Shown: piece after piece, positions 28,274 through 36,039 of the stretch
Numbering within the stretch: the stretch's first letter is position 1
Layout: every line of letters starts with the position of its first letter
Assembly (NCBI GenBank): GCA_029959555.1
Contig: JASCPI010000002.1
Coordinates: forward strand, 143,008 to 207,007
Source of the DNA: Lysobacteraceae bacterium PS02065
GTDB taxonomy: Bacteria; Pseudomonadota; Gammaproteobacteria; Xanthomonadales; Rhodanobacteraceae
Reading direction: 5' to 3'
DNA length: 64,000 nucleotides
Notes under the pieces: model-generated
What the model was told of the DNA's origin: nothing
Seen by the model: only the letters and a program-made list of their open reading frames with translations
The model's database searches: none
Made by a program: the position numbers and the translations under genes

Positions 28274-28383
28274 ACGGCGGAATCCGCTGCGCGGGTTCCG
28301 CCCTGCCCGATCGTCGCGAGGCACTCGCGATGCTGAAAAGGTGGGGAACGCGGGGCGGAACCGCCGCAGGCGATTCCGCCGTG
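28274..28383. repeat. REP dimer, opposite orientation to the dxs-prmC copies, with degenerate GTAG
   Basis: Hairpin GGCGGAATCCGC...GCGGGTTCCGCC at ~28275-28303, then GGCGGAACCGCC...GGCGATTCCGCC at ~28354-28380. These are the right and left REPs of the dxs-prmC dimer in reverse complement. The bases at the GTAG sites read CTGC and CGGG, so both heads have decayed. Confidence 0.75.
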
Positions 28384-28476
28384 GACGCGAGGACCGTCCG
28401 GTTGCACGCGGGCGCGGCCGTCAGGCGCGGGGGGCCTTGTCGAGCGCGACGTGGTGACTCGGCAGGCGCGCCGACG

Positions 28477-28505
28477 AAAAAGCCCGGGCACGAGGCCCGG
28501 GCTTT
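28477..28505 (-). terminator. Intrinsic terminator of the small RNA candidate
   Basis: 11-bp perfect stem, 5-nt loop, five T's on the minus strand. On the plus strand the same hairpin has only TTT after it, so it terminates leftward transcription best. Confidence 0.8.
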
Positions 28506-28592
28506 GCTTCGAAGAGGGGGGCGGCGGATTCGGGGAGGAAATCCGCCGCCCGGGACGGCGCAGCCTTGGGGAGGGGGGTGCAGACGCCGTCC
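28477..28592 (-). ncRNA. Candidate small RNA with C-rich loops and intrinsic terminator (sX13-like)
   Basis: On the minus strand, three perfect stems follow in a row. Hairpin 1 pairs GGACGGCG with CGCCGTCC (arms 28585-28592 and 28553-28560) around a 24-nt loop containing ACCCCCCTCCCC. Hairpin 2 is 12 bp (28540-28551 with 28519-28530) around TCCTCCCCG. Hairpin 3 is an 11-bp AAAGCCCGGGC stem (28495-28505 with 28479-28489) followed by TTTTT, an intrinsic terminator. The minimal RNA is ~116 nt. Loops of CCTCCCC complement Shine-Dalgarno G-rich sites. Size and layout recall the Xanthomonas sX13 RNA (three stems, C-rich loops, Hfq-independent), but I recall that from knowledge and cannot align it. 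No convincing promoter is visible upstream. Confidence 0.6.
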
Positions 28593-28739
28593 GTGCGTCG
28601 AGCGGGCAAGGCCACGGCATCGACGCCCAGACGAGATGGGGCTCGCCTTCGCGGGCACAAGGGCTGCGTCATTCCGCCCCACCTCGAGGCCTTCGAACGC
28701 ACTGCCCGACGCGGGTGTGTCGCGTCCGTGGCGGCCCGA

Positions 28740-28745
28740 TATGAT
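28740..28745 (+). promoter_or_regulatory. -10 box of oxyR
   Basis: TATGAT, 29 bases upstream of the oxyR ATG. The -35 position has no good match, as expected for a regulated or weak constitutive promoter. Confidence 0.4.
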
Positions 28746-28774
28746 GCGGTGATGATCGTCACCTACCGCTTCCG

Positions 28775-29728
28775 ATGAACCTGCGCGACCTGCGCTACCT
28801 CGTCGCGCTCGCCGAGACGCGCCACTTCGGCCGCGCCGCCGAAGCGAGCTTCGTGAGCCAACCCACCCTGTCGACGCAGATCCGCAAGCTCGAAGAGGAA
28901 CTCGGCGTCGCGCTCGTCGAGCGCACACCGCGCAAGGTGCTGCTGACCGAGGTCGGCCGCGAGATCGCGCAGCGCGCGCGCGACGTGCTCAACGAGGTCG
29001 ACCAGATCAAGGCGATCGCACGACGCACGCGCGATCCCGAGTCGGGCAGCCTGCGCCTCGGCATCTTCCCGACCCTCGGACCCTACCTGCTGCCGCACGC
29101 GGTGCCGATGATCCGCAGGCGCTTCCCGCGCCTGGAGCTGCTGCTCGTCGAGGAGAAGACCGAGGTCGTCGTGCGCCAGCTCCGTGAAGGTCGCCTCGAT
29201 GCCGGCATCCTCGCGCTGCCGCTGCACGAGCCGCAGCTGCACGCCGAGCCGCTGTTCGAGGAGCCTTTCGTGCTCGCCGTGCCCGAAGGCAGCGCGCTCG
29301 CCACGCGCAAGGCCCTGACCCTCGACGATCTCGCCGACCAGAGCGTGCTGCTGCTCGAGGATGGCCACTGCCTGCGCGACCAGGCGCTCGAGGTCTGTCA
29401 GCTCGCCGGTGCCGGCGAGAAGGCCGGTTTCCGCGCGACCAGCCTCGAGACGTTGCGCCAGATGGTCGCCGCCGACGTCGGCATCACGCTGCTGCCCACG
29501 CTCGCGGTGAAGCCGCCGGTGCCACAGGTCGAACACGTGCGCATCCTGCCGTTCAGCGGCAAGCCGCCGAGCCGGCACGTCGCGATGGTGTGGCGACGCA
29601 GCTCGGCGATGGCGCCGTTCCTGCTCGAACTCGCAGGCGTGCTGCGCGGCTTGCCGCCGGGCCTGCTCGATCCGCGTGCCGAGGCCGAGACACCGGCACG
29701 GAAGTCCCGCGCCGTCGCGAAACGCTGA
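28775..29728 (+). CDS. oxyR: Hydrogen peroxide-inducible genes activator OxyR
   Basis: 317-residue LysR-type regulator. The HTH lies in residues 1-60 (MNLRDLRYLVALAETRHFGRAAE, split by no gap, then SQPTLSTQIRKLEEELG). The redox switch is EDGHCLRDQALEVC, with cysteines at positions 199 and 208, the same numbers as in E. coli OxyR, which form a disulfide on peroxide exposure. That makes the assignment specific rather than generic LysR. No katG, ahpCF or dps is adjacent. Its stop abuts the convergent tyrA stop. Upstream lies the minus-strand small RNA candidate, in the position where enterics carry oxyS, though structure and sequence differ. Confidence 0.95.
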   Translation: MNLRDLRYLVALAETRHFGRAAEASFVSQPTLSTQIRKLEEELGVALVERTPRKVLLTEVGREIAQRARDVLNEVDQIKAIARRTRDPESGSLRLGIFPTLGPYLLPHAVPMIRRRFPRLELLLVEEKTEVVVRQLREGRLDAGILALPLHEPQLHAEPLFEEPFVLAVPEGSALATRKALTLDDLADQSVLLLEDGHCLRDQALEVCQLAGAGEKAGFRATSLETLRQMVAADVGITLLPTLAVKPPVPQVEHVRILPFSGKPPSRHVAMVWRRSSAMAPFLLELAGVLRGLPPGLLDPRAEAETPARKSRAVAKR

Positions 29729-30610
29729 TCAGCGCGACGTGGCCGCGTCGCGCGCAGCCTGCCACGCGAGCCGCGTGCGGCTCGCCTTGTCGAACACCGC
29801 CTCGATGCCGGCGCCGTCGCCGTCGGCGATGCGCGCACGCAGGTCGGCGACGACCGCGGCATAGCGATCGAGCTCGCCGAGCAAGGCCTCGCGGTTGGCG
29901 AGCACGATGTCCCGCCACATCTCGGGGCTGCTCGCGGCGATGCGCGTGAAATCGCGAAAACCGGCACCGGCGAGCGCGAGCTTGAGCTCGGCATCGACGC
30001 CGTCGACGATCTGCGCGACCAGCGCGTAGGCGAGCACGTGCGGCAGGTGGCTGACCGAGGCGAGCACGCTGTCGTGACGCGCCACGTCCATCTCGAGTAC
30101 GCGCGCGCCGGCGCTGCGCCACGCAGCACGCACGCGCTCGACCGCGTCGGCATCGTGGCCGGCCAGCGGCGTGACGATCACGTGGCGACCATCGTAGAGG
30201 TCGTCGAGCGCCGCATCGGGACCGTGCACCTCGCGTCCCGCGATCGGGTGCGCCGGCACGAAGCGTGCGATCTGCGCGCCGAGCGCCGTCCGTGCGGCGG
30301 CGACGACATCGCCCTTGGTGCTGCCCGCATCGGTCACGACCGTGTCCGGTCCGAGCCGCGTGGCGATCGATGCGAGGATCGCCGGCGTCTGCGCGACCGG
30401 TGCCGCGAGCAGCACGAGGTCGGCATCGGCCACTTCGTCGGCAGCTTCGCGAGCGGCGCGGTCGACGATGCCGAGTTCGAGTGCACGTGCGAGGGCGACC
30501 TCGTTGCGGTCGACGCCGACGATCGTCCCGACTGCGCCGGCACGCCGCAGCGCGCGCGCGAACGATCCGCCGATGAGGCCGACGCCGACGACGACGAGTT
30601 TGCGCAGCAT
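29729..30610 (-). CDS. tyrA: Prephenate dehydrogenase
   Basis: 293 residues. Oxidatively decarboxylates prephenate to 4-hydroxyphenylpyruvate in tyrosine synthesis. The Rossmann motif VVGVGLIGGSFARAL is at 5-20, VTDAGSTKGDV and FVPAHPIAGREVHGP cover the substrate histidine region, and HDSVLASVSHLPHVLAYAL is the C-terminal helical signature. It is the monofunctional form with no chorismate-mutase or AroA fusion, unlike enteric TyrA. Convergent with oxyR with no gap; divergent from rnk. Confidence 0.93.
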   Translation of the reverse strand: MLRKLVVVGVGLIGGSFARALRRAGAVGTIVGVDRNEVALARALELGIVDRAAREAADEVADADLVLLAAPVAQTPAILASIATRLGPDTVVTDAGSTKGDVVAAARTALGAQIARFVPAHPIAGREVHGPDAALDDLYDGRHVIVTPLAGHDADAVERVRAAWRSAGARVLEMDVARHDSVLASVSHLPHVLAYALVAQIVDGVDAELKLALAGAGFRDFTRIAASSPEMWRDIVLANREALLGELDRYAAVVADLRARIADGDGAGIEAVFDKASRTRLAWQAARDAATSR

Positions 30611-30772
30611 GCACGAGGCTCCCGGAACGTGGCGCGCGAGTGTACGCCAGCGCCGCCTTCCGCCACGGCGTGCACGGGGTGTCGAGGGTCCTCGGGCACA
30701 TTGAGAATACCGGCCCGGTGGGCTACGGTCCGCCGCATGCGTCCCGCAGCCGCCGCGACAGGAGCGTCATCG

Positions 30773-31180
30773 ATGAAACCCGCGATCCGCGTGTCGAGCC
30801 TCGATCTCGAACGCCTCGAGAGCCTGCTCGACGAGCCTGCGCACGCGCGCAGCGCGACCGCCGAGGCGCTGCGCGGCGAACTCGCCCGCGCGACCATCCT
30901 CGAACCCGCCGGGATGCCGGCCGACGTCGTCACGATGAACTCGACCGCACGCGTGCGCGATCGCCTCACGGGCGACGACCGCGACGTGACCCTGGTCTAC
31001 CCGCGCGACGCCGATGCCGCCGCGGGACGCATCTCGATCATGGCGCCGCTGGGCAGCGCGATGCTCGGTCTGCGCGTCGGCGACACGATCCACTGGAACG
31101 TGCCGGGCGGGCGCCCGCTGCACGTCGAGGTGACCGGGCTTGCGTACCAGCCCGAAGCCAGCGGTCACCTGCACCGCTGA
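30773..31180 (+). CDS. rnk: Regulator of nucleoside diphosphate kinase
   Basis: 135 residues. A GreA/GreB-like C-terminal domain (TARVRDRLTGDDRDVTLVYP, then PLGSAMLGLRVGDTIHW) follows a short coiled N-terminal stretch, the Rnk layout. Rnk competes for the RNA polymerase secondary channel and alters Ndk and alginate levels in Pseudomonas. ATG 30773 has AGGAG ~10 bases upstream. Stand-alone. Confidence 0.9.
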   Translation: MKPAIRVSSLDLERLESLLDEPAHARSATAEALRGELARATILEPAGMPADVVTMNSTARVRDRLTGDDRDVTLVYPRDADAAAGRISIMAPLGSAMLGLRVGDTIHWNVPGGRPLHVEVTGLAYQPEASGHLHR

Positions 31181-31264
31181 GGTCGTTTCCTCCCGTGAAA
31201 ACGCCTCCCGCGACAACGCGCCGCGCCCTCGTGCTGTGCTGCAACATGGCGCTGGTACGCGTGC

Positions 31265-31270
31265 TATCCT
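31265..31270 (+). promoter_or_regulatory. Extended -10 box of the SET-domain gene
   Basis: TGCTATCCT (TGn plus TATCCT) 26 bases upstream of ATG 31296. The sequence ahead shows no clear -35. Confidence 0.4.
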
Positions 31271-31295
31271 CGCCGCGCTCCTCGGCGGTGACCGC

Positions 31296-31757
31296 ATGAT
31301 CCTTCCGCGATACCACATCGGCCCGTCGGGGATCGCCGGCGCCGGCAAAGGCCTGTTCCTCGACGAGGACGTCGAGCGCGGGCGCATCCTTGTCGCGCCC
31401 GACGCGATCGCCGAAACCTCGAGCTTCGCCGAGATCCTCGCGCGCCCCGATGCCGCGCAGGCGCTGCCGGCGACCGTGCGCTGGTTCGAGGACCGCTACA
31501 CCGTCAGCACCGACTGGCCCGACGAGTGTTACGTGAACCACGCGTTCGAACCGACCGGGCTGTGGCATCTGGGCTTCATCTTCGCGGCGTCCGCGCTTCC
31601 GGCCGGCACCGAGATCACCGTCGACTACCGCCACCTGCTCGCCCCTGGGCAGGAGGAAGATTTCCGCGATGCGGCCACGGATGCGCCGATCGTCGGATTC
31701 ACCTGGAAAGAGAGTCTCGGAGCGTCCTCGCAGGCGCTGCTGGCACTCCTCGACTAG
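31296..31757 (+). CDS. SET domain protein (putative lysine methyltransferase)
   Basis: 153 residues. The N-terminus GPSGIAGAGKGLFLDEDVERG matches the SET opening (G-x-G-x-G-L-F). CYVNHAFEP near residue 78-86 is the NHSxxP pseudoknot motif, and LPAGTEITVDYRH near 100-112 is the ELTxDY motif with the catalytic Tyr. No post-SET zinc cysteines, so it is the small bacterial form. Substrate unknown; protein methylation is a fair guess. The next gene, a GNAT, starts 9 bp later, so the two are likely an operon with hutD behind. Confidence 0.85.
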   Translation: MILPRYHIGPSGIAGAGKGLFLDEDVERGRILVAPDAIAETSSFAEILARPDAAQALPATVRWFEDRYTVSTDWPDECYVNHAFEPTGLWHLGFIFAASALPAGTEITVDYRHLLAPGQEEDFRDAATDAPIVGFTWKESLGASSQALLALLD

Positions 31758-31766
31758 CGAACAGGC

Positions 31767-32291
31767 ATGATCGAGATCCCCGTCCTCGTCACCGAGCGAC
31801 TGCGCCTGACGGCGTTGTCGGACAAGCATTTCGAAGCCTACGCGGCGATGCTGGCCAATCCCGAGACCACGCGGTTCATCGGCGACGGCGAGCCGCTCGA
31901 CCGCATGAACGCGTGGCGCTCGATGGCCATGCTGCTCGGCCACTGGGTGCTGCGCGGCTACGGCATGTGGGCCGTGGAGCTGCGCGACACCGGCGAGTTC
32001 GTCGGCCGCGTCGGCCTGCACCATCCGGACGGTTGGCCCGACCTCGAGGTGGGCTGGATGCTGCGTCCCGAATTCCGCCGCATGGGTTACGCGACCGAGG
32101 CCGCGCGCGCCGCGCTCGGCTACGCGTTCTCGCGCCTCGGTGCCGAGCGCGCGATCAGCCTGATCCGCGCCGAGAACACCTCGTCGGAGCGCGTCGCGCG
32201 CCGCCTCGGCGGCCGCCAGTCGACCACGATCGACTTCCTCGGCAGCGCGACGCTGGTCTACACCTACCACCGCCCCGACCCGGCGACCTGA
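31767..32291 (+). CDS. GNAT N-acetyltransferase (RimJ/RimL-like)
   Basis: 174 residues. VTERLRLTALSDKHFEAYAAM is the typical RimJ/RimL-type opening. MLRPEFRRMGYATEAARAAL is the acetyl-CoA pyrophosphate loop (Q/RxxGxG/A type), followed by NTSSERVARRLGG, the family's motif C. Target unknown; members acetylate ribosomal protein N-termini, antibiotics or small molecules. Nine bp behind the SET gene and 8 bp before hutD. Confidence 0.9.
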   Translation: MIEIPVLVTERLRLTALSDKHFEAYAAMLANPETTRFIGDGEPLDRMNAWRSMAMLLGHWVLRGYGMWAVELRDTGEFVGRVGLHHPDGWPDLEVGWMLRPEFRRMGYATEAARAALGYAFSRLGAERAISLIRAENTSSERVARRLGGRQSTTIDFLGSATLVYTYHRPDPAT

Positions 32292-32299
32292 GCCGCGCG

Positions 32300-32890
32300 A
32301 TGCGCCTGCTGCGCCCGCACGACTACCGCCGCACGCGCTGGAAGAACGACGGCGGCTGGACCACGCAGATCGCGTCGGACCCGGCCGATCCCGAGGCCGT
32401 CGGCGGCGCGTTCCGCTGGCGCGTCAGCATCGCCGAGATCGAACGCGACGGCCCGTTCTCGTCGTTCCCGGGCGTCGACCGCGACCTGCTGCTGCTCGAA
32501 GGCAACGGCATCGAGCTCGACATCGACGATGCGCCGACACGCACGCTTCGCCAGCGCCTGGAAGGCGTGCGGTTCGCGGGCGAGTCGAGCGTCGACTGCC
32601 GCCTGCTGGCCGGCGCGACGCGCGACTTCAACGTCATGACACGCCGTGACGCGGTCGTCGCGGAAACCCTCGCGCGACCGCTCGCCGGCGCGATGCTCGT
32701 GTTCGGCCAGGCGCGCACGCTGCGTCTCGTGCACGTGTGGTCGGGCCAGGCGACGTTCCGCACCGGCGGCACGAGCCTCGACGCGCGCCAGGGCGACACC
32801 GTGATCGCCTCGCCCGCGGTCGGCGAGCGTCTCGTCATCGACGGTGCGGGCGAACTCGTGCTCGTGACGTTTCGCGACGTCGACGCCTGA
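32300..32890 (+). CDS. HutD/Ves family cupin-like protein
   Basis: 196 residues. The family opening YRRTRWKNDGGWTTQIA and WRVSIAEIERDGPFSSFPGVDR, split over a short turn, are clear; a second cupin half follows with DFNVMTRRD. HutD homologs occur in histidine-utilisation operons and are proposed to set urocanate levels; Ves is cold-induced. No hut genes are here, so Ves-like is as likely. Last gene of the SET-GNAT-hutD run; ends 88 bp from the convergent sensor kinase. Confidence 0.85.
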   Translation: MRLLRPHDYRRTRWKNDGGWTTQIASDPADPEAVGGAFRWRVSIAEIERDGPFSSFPGVDRDLLLLEGNGIELDIDDAPTRTLRQRLEGVRFAGESSVDCRLLAGATRDFNVMTRRDAVVAETLARPLAGAMLVFGQARTLRLVHVWSGQATFRTGGTSLDARQGDTVIASPAVGERLVIDGAGELVLVTFRDVDA

Positions 32891-32978
32891 CGCGGGCGCG
32901 ACGCACGCGCCCTGCCCGATCGGACAGTCTGTTCCTCTCGATCCGCCTGATCGCCATTCGACCGCGCGAGCGCCACCC

Positions 32979-34169
32979 TCAACCCGCTCGCGGCGACTCC
33001 GCAAGCACGCCGCGCGGTGCGTCGTCTGCATGCAGCGGCAGCTCCGCCTCGAGCGTCGTGCCACGGCCCGCGACCGCGTCGATGCGCAGGCTGCCGCCGA
33101 GCGCCTCGAGGCGTTCGCGCATGCCGCTGACACCATTGCCCGGCACGATCGCACCGCCACGGCCGTCGTCGACGATGCGCAGCCGCGCATGCGTGGCATC
33201 GCGGGTCGCCGCGATGCGCACGCGATGCGCGTGCGCATGGCGCTGCACGTTGGTGACGGCTTCGCGCACGGTCAGTGCGAGCGCGGTCTCGAGGTCTGCC
33301 GGCAGCGACGTCGCGTCGAGTTCGTAGTGCAGCGACACGCCATCGGCCTCGAGCAGCAGCTTGGCCGAGGCGAGTTCGGCGGCGAGTCCCGCGGCGCGGA
33401 TGCCGGTCACGGCGCGACGTACCTGCGCGAGCGCATCGCGCGCCACGCGCGTGACCTCGTCGATCTCGTGGCGCGCGGCCTGCTGGTCACGATCGAGCAG
33501 CTTGCCCGCGAGCTCGGACTTGAGCGCGACGAGCGACAGCGTGTGGCCGAGCAGGTCGTGCAGGTCGCGGCCGATGCGCTCGCGTTCGGCGAGCGCGGCA
33601 AGCCGGCGCACCTCGTCGTGCGAGAGCTTGAGCTCGGCGCGCTTGCGCGTGGTCTCCACGAAGTAGTGGTTGCCGAGGAACACCGCGATGCCGACGATCA
33701 GCGTCACCGCGAACACGAACAGCGGGTAGCGCAAGGCGAGGATCTGCGCGAGGAACAGTGCGAGGATCAGCGCCGCCCATGCGGCGCGCCGACCGAACGG
33801 ACCGCCGACGAAGGCCGCCGTGGCCAGCGCGTAGATGATGTAGGTGTTGCTGAACGGGTTGATCGGCAGCAGCACGTAGCCGAGACCCGCGATGCCGAGC
33901 ATGCACAGCGTGCGCGCGAACGTCGTGCGCAGCCGGAAGCTGAGCACGTAGATCGGCAGGAACGCGACGATCGTGACGAGCGTCGCCGGCAGCATCGTCG
34001 GACGCTCGCCCCAGCGTGGCCCGGCGGTGTCGGTGAACACCATCGGCACGAACAGGAACACGAGGTAGCCGAGCAGCCACACCGGCGTCCAGCCAAGGCC
34101 GAGGTCGTCGGGGATCAGACGGCGGCGCAGCGCCAGCAAGGTGGTCATCATCGTGCGCGAGGCGTTCAT
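32979..34169 (-). CDS. DesK/NarL-family membrane sensor histidine kinase
   Basis: 396 residues. Six or so membrane helices (residues ~28-175) replace a periplasmic sensor domain. The HisKA_3 dimerisation domain carries RERIGRDLHDLLGHTL with the phospho-accepting His204. The HATPase domain shows TVREAVTNVQRHAHA (N box), RIVDDGRGG (G1) and GNGVSGMRERLEALGG (G2). DesK relatives sense membrane fluidity and work with LuxR-type DesR. Here the gene overlaps the amidohydrolase upstream (ATGA) and is last in the operon. No response regulator is in the window next to it. Confidence 0.92.
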   Translation of the reverse strand: MNASRTMMTTLLALRRRLIPDDLGLGWTPVWLLGYLVFLFVPMVFTDTAGPRWGERPTMLPATLVTIVAFLPIYVLSFRLRTTFARTLCMLGIAGLGYVLLPINPFSNTYIIYALATAAFVGGPFGRRAAWAALILALFLAQILALRYPLFVFAVTLIVGIAVFLGNHYFVETTRKRAELKLSHDEVRRLAALAERERIGRDLHDLLGHTLSLVALKSELAGKLLDRDQQAARHEIDEVTRVARDALAQVRRAVTGIRAAGLAAELASAKLLLEADGVSLHYELDATSLPADLETALALTVREAVTNVQRHAHAHRVRIAATRDATHARLRIVDDGRGGAIVPGNGVSGMRERLEALGGSLRIDAVAGRGTTLEAELPLHADDAPRGVLAESPRAG

Positions 34170-36028
34170 GGCCGGCTCCCGCGCAACTCTACCGCATCGA
34201 TCGCGAAGCGGAACGCGCCGGCCGGCGCGCCTGCGGCGAAGCTGACCGCACGCAGCTGGGCGAGATCGGCACCACCGAATGCGGCGAGCGGCAGGCGCAC
34301 CTCGGTCCATTCCGGGCCCGCCGTGAACGCATGCATCGCGGGCATGCCCTGCATCGTCGGCCCGGACATGAGCATGACCTGGTATTCGCGCCCGTCGCCG
34401 CGCACCTGGAAGACGAGTTCGGTGTTCGCACGCGCATCGACCGCGCCCATCGGCGTACGTGCCGGCAGGAACGCGATGCCGGCCCACGGATACGCCGAGC
34501 CTGCGGCGATCTCGCCGGCGACCTCGAGCGCTCCCGCGCTGCCGAGCGCTCCGCCCGCGACGAGCGCGTGGCGCACCGTCGAACGGCCGCCCATCACGGC
34601 ATCGGTGGTCTCGTGCCAGCCCGATCCGAACGCGGCCGTGGCGGCGCCGTCGTCGAAGTCGGCGATGCGTACGCTCGCAGGCAACACGTCGACGGCTTCC
34701 TTCGACTCGCCGGCACGCGGACGCTCGACCGCGTAGCCGTTCTTCCAGACCGCGACGATCGCGCGCGTCGCGCGGATGTCGGTGGTCGGATCCCCGTCGA
34801 CGAGCACGAGGTCGGCACGACGTCCCTCGGCGATGCGGCCGCGGTCGTCGATACCGAAGCGGTCGGCACTGCGCGACGTTGCCGCCGCAAGCGCCTCGAC
34901 CGGCGTCAGGCCCGCACGCACGAGCAGTTCGAGCTCGCCGTGCAGGCTCGCGCCGTGTGCGGTGCCCGGATTGCCGGCGTCGGTACCGGCGAGGATCGTC
35001 ACACCGGCCGCATGCAGGCGCCGCACCGACGCGAGCGCATCGACCGGATACTCGGGATGCGCGTGCAACGAGGGGAACGCGGCTTCGAGCGTCTGCACCT
35101 GCGCGGCCGAGAGCCACGGCCGCAGGCGTGCGTCGGCGACCAGCGAACGACCGTCTCCCGCGCCGCTGCCGGCCGCGAACACCGACAGCGTCGGCACCAC
35201 GAACAGGTCGCGTTCGCGCGCAAGCGCGACGAAAGCGTCGTCGGACGGTGCATCGACGAACACGTGTGCGAGCCCGTCGGCGCCGGCGCGTGCGGCCATG
35301 CGCGCGTCGTCCTGCTTCGACACGTGCACGATCGCGCGCTTGCCGCGCCGGTGCGCTGCCGCGACGACGGCCTCGACCTGGGCCGGCGACAGCGTCGGCC
35401 AGCGCGTCGTCGTGCTGTGCGCGGAGAGGTCCTCGACGATGAGCTTGACCAGATCCGCACCTTCGTCGACACGCGCATCGACGAAGGCCGCCGCGTCGTC
35501 GCCCTCGGCGAGCGTCGGCACCGGCATGCCGTATTGCGTGCCGTGGCCACCCGGCGCGGTCACCGCCACGCCGGCGGCCCAGAGGTCGGCCTCGGCGGTA
35601 CGCTCCATGCCCTCGCGCTCGCGGCGCAACGTCGCCAGGCGTCCGCGATCGCCGTGCAGGTCGATCGCGAGCGTGACGCCGAAGCGCAACGCCTCGCGGC
35701 GCGCCTCGCCCCAACTGTGCACGTGCGCGTCGATGAGGCCCGGCATGAGCGTGCGGCCCTTGCCGTCGACCGCCTCGACACCGGGTGCATCGACCTGTGT
35801 GCCGATCGCGGCGATGCGGCCGTCGCGCACGAGCACGTCGGTCGCCTCGTGCACGCGCTCGCCGTCGAACACGCGCGCGCCGCGCACGACGAACGTGTTG
35901 CCGGCCGGAAGCGCGGGACCTGCTTCGGTTTTCGATGCCGATGGCGGCGTGGCGTCCTGCATCACGACCGCGATCGCGAGCACGGCGACCACGGAGAGGC
36001 CGGCGATGAGCGAAGTCTTCGAGCGCAT
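34166..36028 (-). CDS. Exported amidohydrolase fused to a CIA30 domain
   Basis: 620 residues. An N-terminal hydrophobic signal/anchor (6-23) precedes the amidohydrolase barrel (~45-430). Metal ligands are H102 and H104 in LIDAHVHSWG, a Lys in LVKLIVED (carbamylated type), His in AIVHVSKQ and GLAHVF, and Asp in ILAGTDAGNPG. After a linker, residues ~455-617 match a CIA30 (jelly-roll) domain: IADFDDG, WHETTDAVMGGRS, and a C-terminal RAVSFAAGAP stretch. The fusion is known in some exported imidazolonepropionase-like enzymes; substrate unknown. ATG 36028 has GAGGAG 7 bases upstream. It sits 11 bp after the ABC permease stop and overlaps the kinase. Confidence 0.9.
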   Translation of the reverse strand: MRSKTSLIAGLSVVAVLAIAVVMQDATPPSASKTEAGPALPAGNTFVVRGARVFDGERVHEATDVLVRDGRIAAIGTQVDAPGVEAVDGKGRTLMPGLIDAHVHSWGEARREALRFGVTLAIDLHGDRGRLATLRREREGMERTAEADLWAAGVAVTAPGGHGTQYGMPVPTLAEGDDAAAFVDARVDEGADLVKLIVEDLSAHSTTTRWPTLSPAQVEAVVAAAHRRGKRAIVHVSKQDDARMAARAGADGLAHVFVDAPSDDAFVALARERDLFVVPTLSVFAAGSGAGDGRSLVADARLRPWLSAAQVQTLEAAFPSLHAHPEYPVDALASVRRLHAAGVTILAGTDAGNPGTAHGASLHGELELLVRAGLTPVEALAAATSRSADRFGIDDRGRIAEGRRADLVLVDGDPTTDIRATRAIVAVWKNGYAVERPRAGESKEAVDVLPASVRIADFDDGAATAAFGSGWHETTDAVMGGRSTVRHALVAGGALGSAGALEVAGEIAAGSAYPWAGIAFLPARTPMGAVDARANTELVFQVRGDGREYQVMLMSGPTMQGMPAMHAFTAGPEWTEVRLPLAAFGGADLAQLRAVSFAAGAPAGAFRFAIDAVELRGSRP

Positions 36029-36039
36029 CGTCGTGCTCC

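Larger units (their letters stand above)
28117..28774. other. Divergent intergenic region with REP dimer and small RNA candidate
   Basis: 658 bp without a supported protein gene. From left to right: 28117-28273 nothing recognised; a reversed REP dimer (28274-28383); the candidate RNA and its terminator on the minus strand (28477-28592); a stretch 28593-28739 with nothing clear; and the oxyR -10 box (28740-28745). Confidence 0.7.

Noticed and set aside
28421..28762. A possible minus-strand protein across the REP and small RNA region
   Set aside because: Its residues show no domain, and the same bases form three perfect RNA stems plus a terminator, which explains the sequence better.
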